From GCA-002728855 sp036340635 (GTDB lineage: Bacteria > Bacteroidota > Bacteroidia > Flavobacteriales > Flavobacteriaceae): a stretch of 39,685 nt of DNA. The position numbers were made by a program, and so were the translations under genes. Below the pieces are notes generated by a model that saw nothing but the letters and a program-made list of their open reading frames with translations, was not told the DNA's origin and ran no database searches. The DNA is taken from NCBI GenBank assembly GCA_036340635.1, contig JAYYYF010000010.1, forward strand, positions 1 through 39,685, given 5' to 3'. The stretch's first letter is position 1. Each line of letters opens with the position of its first letter. This document shows positions 33,798-39,685 of the stretch, piece after piece.

Positions 33798-34820
33798 TTA
33801 GTAGTAATTGTCTATTTGAAGTCTTTTATATAAACCTCTGTTGTTTCTTCTATAGATACTAAAGTCAAATATCACAGAAAACTCGAAAATACTTGGGGAA
33901 TATACTTTGCCAGGTTCTCTGAATGGAAAATTATAATGTACTCCAAAGTCAAAATTTTCAAATGCCAAACCTAATGTCATTCCAAAATTATTTAACCCAA
34001 AAGAATTTACTGATCCTGCTTGTTGTGTAAGACCAATAGAAAATTCACCTAGTTGAAAATCTTGTGCCAATCCAATATAAATCGCATCACCAGATTTAAC
34101 AATGTTAGCAAAAGTGAACAAATATGAATATCTGGGTAAAAATCTTCTCTCATAAGGATTTATATTAAACTCATAACCACCTTGAATCCCAATCTGGATT
34201 GGCAATGTAATGTCAGCTTCCTTGTTGAAAGATATATTTGGCTTCCTAAGATGTTTTAAAGTCAAACCAACCAAAAATTCCTCTGAATGAATTAAAAATG
34301 ATGCTCCGAGATCAAATTCACTCACACTTGAAATCAAAGGAGCCAAAGGATCTGCCGATTGAGTAGCTATAAAACCACTTCCTAAACTACTTGTAATTTG
34401 ATCTTCAAAAAGAAGATTATTTACATCAACATTTGAACTAATCATACCTATTGTAACAGAGGGCAAAAAGAAAGTGTAATTTGAAAGTTGAATTTTATAT
34501 ATGTAGCTAAGATTTGCAACGCTATTTACCATACCGATACTACCCATTTTAAACTGATTAATATCTATACCAATAGAAAAATTATTTTGCTGGAAAGCCA
34601 TTGTCCCAAAAAAATATCTACTATCAAGCGTATTTGCATCATTCACTTTTAAAGAACCGTATAAAACTCCCACTCTATTTAATTGATTCATTCCAAAATA
34701 ACTAGGATTCGCCTTTTGAAGATATTTTGTTTGATTCACAACATACTCCTCTTGAGCAAAAGAAAATTTTACAAGTGCAAAAGCAATAAGAATTATATAT
34801 AAATTTCTAAAATCCATCAT
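33798..34820 (-). CDS. PorP/SprF family type IX secretion outer-membrane protein
   Basis: A 340-residue outer-membrane barrel of the PorP/SprF family. The signal peptide ends SFAQEEY near residue 23. NPSYFGMNQLNRVGVLY near 38-54 is the family start, the FFGTMAFQQNNFSIGIDINQ region follows, and the end is a strand-rich barrel with YNFPFREPG. In Flavobacterium johnsoniae, SprF is needed for secretion of the adhesin SprB, and proteins with type B C-terminal domains generally depend on a nearby SprF-like partner. Here the gene directly follows a type B adhesin gene: its ATG overlaps the adhesin's TGA stop by 4 bases (ATGA), which implies coupled translation and a dedicated partner role. Confidence 0.92.
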   Translation of the reverse strand: MMDFRNLYIILIAFALVKFSFAQEEYVVNQTKYLQKANPSYFGMNQLNRVGVLYGSLKVNDANTLDSRYFFGTMAFQQNNFSIGIDINQFKMGSIGMVNSVANLSYIYKIQLSNYTFFLPSVTIGMISSNVDVNNLLFEDQITSSLGSGFIATQSADPLAPLISSVSEFDLGASFLIHSEEFLVGLTLKHLRKPNISFNKEADITLPIQIGIQGGYEFNINPYERRFLPRYSYLFTFANIVKSGDAIYIGLAQDFQLGEFSIGLTQQAGSVNSFGLNNFGMTLGLAFENFDFGVHYNFPFREPGKVYSPSIFEFSVIFDFSIYRRNNRGLYKRLQIDNYY

Positions 34821-37800
34821 CTAATTATAATAAATGTACCACTATATACTGGAATTTGTTCTCCATAATTTGTCTCCCCTGTAGCTGTATAAATATAATA
34901 TGGAGAATGAGTAGCCCCTACTCCATTCAACATGCCATCCCATCCAATTATTTGCTTAGTTGGATCATACAAAGGATCTGTTTCAACTCTATTTTCAAGC
35001 ACATCAGTCGTATTCTCAGGCTTTGATTCTGTATAAATTAAATTACCTCTATAGTCGTAAATTGTTAGCACTAGATTTTTAAGTCCAGTAGATATAGGTT
35101 TAAATCTTTCATTAAGAGGCGGGCTATTAGGGGTAAATACATTTGGAGCTAAAATACTCCACCCTTTACCTACTTTAATATTTACACTCTCATATTTAGG
35201 ACAACCCAATTGATTTCTAATAATAAGAGTAGCCGTATAAGTACCTGAAATTCCATATTCATGAGTCACTGGTGAAGTTGTGTTGGCAGGCATCATAACT
35301 GTATCGCTACCATCTCCAAAATTCCATTCTGCACTTATATAAGGGCCTGTAGATAAATCAGTAAATGAGACTTCTTCTCTAGCTGGAACATATATACTGT
35401 TTGAAGGGGAGTCATAAGTCAATGATATAGATGTATACTCAAAATTAGGAGTTATATCTTCAATAATAATATTTTCTTCAATAACACATCCATTAGAATT
35501 GACTATCTTCAAAATAGCTGACTCTTCAGGATTCTCAATGGCTAAATTATATCTTTGCTGCTCAAAATAAACTGTTGAAGTTATTGTTGAACCACTAGCA
35601 GCCCCAGATGTTACGGTTACTGTCTGTGTGACAAAATCTTCACTACCTGTTACTATAAGATCTCCATTATAGTAAAAATAAACTTCATCTTGTAAATTGT
35701 TAAATAATGTAATTGAAATAAATCCTGGTTCAAGTAAACAAAGGTTCCCGTCAAGCATTGGGCCTTCAATTATGTACAACTCCTTATTTGGATCAACCTT
35801 TATAACTTTTTGAACGTCAAGATTAGTTGCTCCACAGCTAATACCAATAGGCTGAATTGTAATTCTATAAGTTCCAGAAACTAATTCATTTGAATAATCT
35901 TGATTTGTAAGAGATGGCGAACTGGCGACCCCATCTAATAAAACAAAAGCTCCTGATGCCTCATCAAATTTTTCCCAAATAACTTGATAAGGAGCCTGGG
36001 AGCCATCAGCTTGAATTCCTCCTTCCACAGTAAATCCTATTTGACCATCATCTTTTGCTGGAGCTAAACAACTTGGTTCAACAGAATAACCCAAAGACTC
36101 TGGTACTCCATCACCATCTGCATCAATTGGAATTTTAGGTTCAAATCTAAATGGTGTATATCCTAACTGCACAGTAATTGAAGCTGAAGCAGTAACATCT
36201 GTTTCACAATCTAAAGAGTCCCAAACAGTAAGGCTTAATTCTCCCTCTTCGCTAAGAGACACTGAATCCCCAGTATAATTAGTAGATATCCCTCCATCTG
36301 ATGGAGTAAAGGTCCATAAGTATTTATAGAAAGGATCTCCAGCGGAATTTATCCAAGGGACACCTCCTGTAATTGATGCAGAAATATCTGCAACTTGGGT
36401 ACAAGGATCAAGTGTAACTGATGTAGAACCAGTCCATTCAATTTTTTCTATATCTCCAATAATAAAATACTGATCAATCTCACATATAGTTTCCGTTGTA
36501 GTTGATGCAACTTGACTAACAAGTAGAACATATTCTCCTGAAGGAATATCCGTTATTTTATAATGCCCAGTCTTGTCTAATGTCCCAGGTGAGCTGAAAT
36601 TTGCATCTGTAGTGGCTGTATCAAATGTATTGGCATAAGCATTTGGATTTGCACCACCCACCTTTGTCAAGGTAACTTCAAAATTAGTTTCATTACCATT
36701 GTCAATTGTATTATTTTGAAGATCAAAGTCAACATCATATAAAATATTGTTTGGATCACTACAATCAATTGCTGACTGTCTTGAAGTAACAAGGTTTTGT
36801 ATCAAGACATCACCCCCCCCGACTACTATAATATTTGTTTCTTTAACACCTGCCTTGCAATCATCTCCAAGATCTTGACGATCATCAGAATAAAATGCTT
36901 TATATGCTCCCGTTTCAACCTCAATAATTGCATTTCCTTCCAATGAAGGTAATTCAACCCAATCTGTTGAAATAGTTGGAGTTGTTGAACCCGAAGCAGT
37001 AAATGTCGTAGAAACTCTTTTCTTCCATATAATTGATAATGGCGGTACTATTGTTGCCTCCTCAAAAACAAGTTCAATCATACCAAGTTCAGAGTTACAT
37101 CCTGGTTGAGTAACTTCTATATCCCTAATAACTAATTGATTATTTCCTGCATCTTCAATATCAATAGACCCAGTTTTTCCAGAACCATCATCGGATAATA
37201 CACAACTTGATGAGCTAGAAATAATATAATTATAAGTACCCGCTTCAGAAATTGAAATAACAGCATTTCCACTACCATCATTGGCAGAAGCCCAAGTAGT
37301 ATAATAATTAAAGTTTACACTTGTCCCTTTAACTTGTATTTGAACACCTGACAAATCAGCTGGGAGAGATCCTGTTGCTACACTTAGTGTTATAGTACCT
37401 AAAGTTCCAGCAGAACAATCAATATCTGTTTTATCTGCTTGAAATGCTATCTCTGCAAATACAGGGAGTGATATTGTACTACTTAAAACGCCTGAAGTTG
37501 AGCAACCATTGCCGTCCGTAATCACATAATTTTGAATTGTTGAAATGATTGATGTATCAATGTTTGTTATTGTAACTATTCTATCTGCTCCAGCACTTCC
37601 TGTTAAGGTACCTCCCTCTATGGAAAGACTATATGGGTGAGAATTACTAGTTCCTCCAACAATATTAAATACAAGAGTAGCTTTATCACCATCACAGGCA
37701 GGTTCAACTCTATTATCTCTATCCTCAACTAAAACATAAGGATTTGGCTTTCTAACCTCAAAAGACATGGTTTTTGTACAAGAAAGATCGGCTAAATTCT

Positions 37801-39685
37801 TTAAATAAGGAACATCAGCTGAACTCAGATCTAAAGCAACTGTAACTTGATAAATTCCCTCTTGAGTTGTTGTGACTCTATTACCAGCTCCAGCATCTGG
37901 TGTATAAACAGAACCATTTCTAGTCCATGAGTATGTGTAATTTGCTGTGCCAGTAGAAGCAGCACTCAAGCCTCCTGTTGCTTGAACTTCTAATACAGCC
38001 TCAGTAGCAGTACATCCAATATCAACGACCCAATCAGCTGAACTTACAGGTGTAGCAGATCCTCCTGTTACAACCGAAGGAGCAACACCTCCAGTTTTAT
38101 CAAGACTTAATTCTGAAGGTTCTTTGATTTCAAAAACTTTAGTAGTAGAACAACCAAGAACTTCATCAGTAACTGTTACACTATAATTCCCTGGTAATAA
38201 ATCCGTAATATTCATGGAATTATTCGTATAAGGATTTCCACCAATTGTTGCTGTCCATCTATAACTAAATATTCCTGAACCACCACTAAAAGCATTTCCT
38301 GAATTTGTATTAAGCTCTATACTACCTCCACCTACATTAGGAGACTCCTTACAATAATCATTTACCACACGAGTCTTTAAAGGATCATAATCTAATTCCA
38401 ATGGCATAATTACAGTTTCTTCAGCTGGAATAGAACAATTCTTGTCATAAACTTGAACAAGATAATGTTCGCTAGGAGTCAAACCTAAAAATTGTACACT
38501 AGCAGTAGCTGAAGCCGTTCCATTTGCTGTTTCAGTATCTACAATAACATTTGTTGAAATTCCAGCAACAATAACATTCCTAAGCAAATATATAGTGTAT
38601 GGTGAAGTACCGCCAGTAATATCAACAAGTATTGCAGAGTCGCATGCAGAAGTCTCAATTTCTAATTCAGCAGTAGGACCCCCGACCGTTAAGGTTACCG
38701 GATCAGCATCACAATTATTTATAGATACATTAAGTGTATAATCCCCAGCAGAAAGATTTGGGAATGAGACGTAAGAAACTGATGGGGTCGTTGTTACGGT
38801 AAACATATTGGTTCCTACAACAGTATTATCAGCTGCCCTTAAAGTCAAACTATATCCTGTAGTATTGTTTGCTGTCACGTTATTTAAAACAGTTGTAGCG
38901 CCAACAATTGTTGATGAAATTGCACCAACAGTTGTAGTAAATCCTAATCCAGGAACTTGTGACAATATAGATAATGTAGGTTCACCGCTTACCGTAATCT
39001 GAGAAGCATATACTACTGCTGAAAGACTAGAATTAATATCAGAAGCTAATTCATTTAATATTGTTGCCGTAGCTACATTTGTAACTATATGCTCAAAAGA
39101 AACACCATTTACTGATATGGTTACAGCATCCAGTAAATTAAGAGTTGGTGAACTATGGCTAATGGTTACATAATCATGTTGTCTTGCACTTAGTTGACCC
39201 CCAGTTATTGCTTTATCGAGTTCAGTAAGTGGTTCAGTTTGTATACTTATTACCCCATCATTCCCACCAAAACATGTTACATCTCTAATTCCAGTATAAG
39301 TGCTGGCAGTAAAATCACTTGTTTGTATATAATTGGCATCAACTGTAGGAACGGGGTAAACTTCAATTACACCATTAAATGAATCCTCTGGCAAACACCC
39401 ATTTGCATTAACCGTAGTGATGGTATAAGTATACAATGTAGGTGTTGTATTTGTTGTAGTAACTATACCTTGAAGAGAGAAAACCCCACCTCCTTTATTA
39501 TCTAACAATAATCCTGCTTGTGCCAATCCAGGAGTTGTCCATGAAATCTGAGCAGAAGTAGCACCACCTGACACAGTAAACTCTATTGGATCAATTTCAG
39601 AACCACCACATACTCCATTACTTCCTATCTGACTTTGATTTGTCCCAGATACTGTTATAGAAGAAAGTGGATTAACAGTTATAAT
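34817..39685 (-). CDS. Giant T9SS type B surface adhesin with PKD and SprB repeats (5' end outside window)
   Basis: The reading frame is open to the right edge, so the N-terminus is missing; 1622 residues are visible. The GTG at 39572-39574 is inside a domain and is not the start: 37 more in-frame codons (beginning IITVNPLSSITV) precede it. Order of visible modules: a PKD-like/Ig-like domain, an SprB-type repeat (DVTCFGGNDGVISI) with an unusual insertion, many cysteine-paired SprB-like units (for example SGGSGIFSYRWT with LLPGNYSVTVTDEVLGC), a DADGDGVPE acidic loop, a PKD domain (AEWNFGDGSDTV and HEYGISGTYTATLII), and the type B sorting domain (ILAPNVFTPN, LTIYDYRGNLIY, IIGWDGMLNG). It should be exported by T9SS, anchored at the surface, and serve adhesion or gliding. 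It is transcribed with the PorP/SprF gene. Confidence 0.93.
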   Translation of the reverse strand: MITVNPLSSITVSGTNQSQIGSNGVCGGSEIDPIEFTVSGGATSAQISWTTPGLAQAGLLLDNKGGGVFSLQGIVTTTNTTPTLYTYTITTVNANGCLPEDSFNGVIEVYPVPTVDANYIQTSDFTASTYTGIRDVTCFGGNDGVISIQTEPLTELDKAITGGQLSARQHDYVTISHSSPTLNLLDAVTISVNGVSFEHIVTNVATATILNELASDINSSLSAVVYASQITVSGEPTLSILSQVPGLGFTTTVGAISSTIVGATTVLNNVTANNTTGYSLTLRAADNTVVGTNMFTVTTTPSVSYVSFPNLSAGDYTLNVSINNCDADPVTLTVGGPTAELEIETSACDSAILVDITGGTSPYTIYLLRNVIVAGISTNVIVDTETANGTASATASVQFLGLTPSEHYLVQVYDKNCSIPAEETVIMPLELDYDPLKTRVVNDYCKESPNVGGGSIELNTNSGNAFSGGSGIFSYRWTATIGGNPYTNNSMNITDLLPGNYSVTVTDEVLGCSTTKVFEIKEPSELSLDKTGGVAPSVVTGGSATPVSSADWVVDIGCTATEAVLEVQATGGLSAASTGTANYTYSWTRNGSVYTPDAGAGNRVTTTQEGIYQVTVALDLSSADVPYLKNLADLSCTKTMSFEVRKPNPYVLVEDRDNRVEPACDGDKATLVFNIVGGTSNSHPYSLSIEGGTLTGSAGADRIVTITNIDTSIISTIQNYVITDGNGCSTSGVLSSTISLPVFAEIAFQADKTDIDCSAGTLGTITLSVATGSLPADLSGVQIQVKGTSVNFNYYTTWASANDGSGNAVISISEAGTYNYIISSSSSCVLSDDGSGKTGSIDIEDAGNNQLVIRDIEVTQPGCNSELGMIELVFEEATIVPPLSIIWKKRVSTTFTASGSTTPTISTDWVELPSLEGNAIIEVETGAYKAFYSDDRQDLGDDCKAGVKETNIIVVGGGDVLIQNLVTSRQSAIDCSDPNNILYDVDFDLQNNTIDNGNETNFEVTLTKVGGANPNAYANTFDTATTDANFSSPGTLDKTGHYKITDIPSGEYVLLVSQVASTTTETICEIDQYFIIGDIEKIEWTGSTSVTLDPCTQVADISASITGGVPWINSAGDPFYKYLWTFTPSDGGISTNYTGDSVSLSEEGELSLTVWDSLDCETDVTASASITVQLGYTPFRFEPKIPIDADGDGVPESLGYSVEPSCLAPAKDDGQIGFTVEGGIQADGSQAPYQVIWEKFDEASGAFVLLDGVASSPSLTNQDYSNELVSGTYRITIQPIGISCGATNLDVQKVIKVDPNKELYIIEGPMLDGNLCLLEPGFISITLFNNLQDEVYFYYNGDLIVTGSEDFVTQTVTVTSGAASGSTITSTVYFEQQRYNLAIENPEESAILKIVNSNGCVIEENIIIEDITPNFEYTSISLTYDSPSNSIYVPAREEVSFTDLSTGPYISAEWNFGDGSDTVMMPANTTSPVTHEYGISGTYTATLIIRNQLGCPKYESVNIKVGKGWSILAPNVFTPNSPPLNERFKPISTGLKNLVLTIYDYRGNLIYTESKPENTTDVLENRVETDPLYDPTKQIIGWDGMLNGVGATHSPYYIYTATGETNYGEQIPVYSGTFIIIR
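36813..36820 (-). repeat. Eight-G homopolymer in the adhesin coding sequence
   Basis: The plus strand has eight C in a row, read as GGGGGGGG in the coding strand and translated as three glycines in IIVVGGGDVLI. It is the longest G or C run I find in the window, where A and T runs dominate. With nine G the codon after the run becomes TGA; with seven G a TGA follows three codons later. It is therefore a candidate slippage site; see the findings. Confidence 0.75.

Noticed and set aside
38808..39002. Open frames opposite the adhesin and other genes (for example 38808-39002, 29775-30026, 31460-31831, 28399-28698).
   Set aside because: They lie in other frames of clearly conserved genes and encode no recognisable family.
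34817..39574. GTG at 39572-39574 as the start of the giant adhesin gene.
   Set aside because: The frame stays open for 37 more codons to the window edge and the residues there form the beginning of a PKD-like domain, so the gene is cut by the window.
1..39685. CRISPR arrays, tRNA genes, insertion sequences, toxin-antitoxin or defence genes.
   Set aside because: I looked for spaced direct repeats, cloverleaf ends with CCA, transposase motifs and known defence signatures and found none.

Overview
The window looks like a chromosomal segment from a streamlined, AT-rich member of the Bacteroidota, most probably a marine Flavobacteriales. The signs are a PorP/SprF protein beside a giant adhesin with a type B type IX secretion (T9SS) C-terminal domain, a type B ribosomal protein L31, a CarB that stops short of the allosteric domain, near-absence of Shine-Dalgarno sites, and promoter -7 elements of the form TAnnTTTG. 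Clade-level placement is inference. There are no tRNA or rRNA genes, insertion sequences, prophage genes or CRISPR arrays, and no gene-free stretch exceeds about 140 bases.

Layout. Left part (1-9.2 kb): a bestrophin-like membrane protein; a sterol desaturase-family oxygenase; hisS; the ribosomal operon rpsF-rpsR-rplI; an orphan LytTR regulator with a degenerate receiver; priA with an upstream YihY/BrkB membrane protein; and rdgB. Centre (9.2-21.3 kb): a secreted carboxypeptidase-regulatory-like protein, purB, an S41 lipoprotein peptidase, a DUF6580-type membrane protein, carB, rpmH (52 codons, with the only strong intrinsic terminator seen), a TPR-like membrane protein, a lytic transglycosylase, a small alpha/beta hydrolase, a small GNAT-like protein, mtaB, and rpmE with a long disordered acidic tail. 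Right part (21.3-33.8 kb): a compact cluster of DUF4199 protein, glycosyltransferase, phosphohexomutase and ABC exporter, then purL, a long-chain acyl-CoA synthetase and an acyl-CoA dehydrogenase. The right end (33.8-39.7 kb, minus strand) holds a PorP/SprF protein translationally coupled to a giant adhesin whose N-terminus lies outside the window.

How the genes work together. Most are housekeeping: translation (hisS, rpsF, rpsR, rplI, rpmH, rpmE, mtaB), nucleotide synthesis and sanitation (purB, purL, carB, rdgB), replication restart (priA), cell-wall turnover, fatty-acid activation and oxidation, and surface export. Of six convergent gene pairs, four overlap at their stop codons and two are separated by 3 and 12 bases, which suggests strong compaction.

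No wholly new defence or mobile system is visible. The strongest leads are an eight-G run inside the adhesin gene, where gain or loss of one G gives an almost immediate stop; an extra module inserted within an SprB-type repeat of the same adhesin; the roughly 110-residue acidic tail on L31; and the response regulator lacking its acidic pocket.
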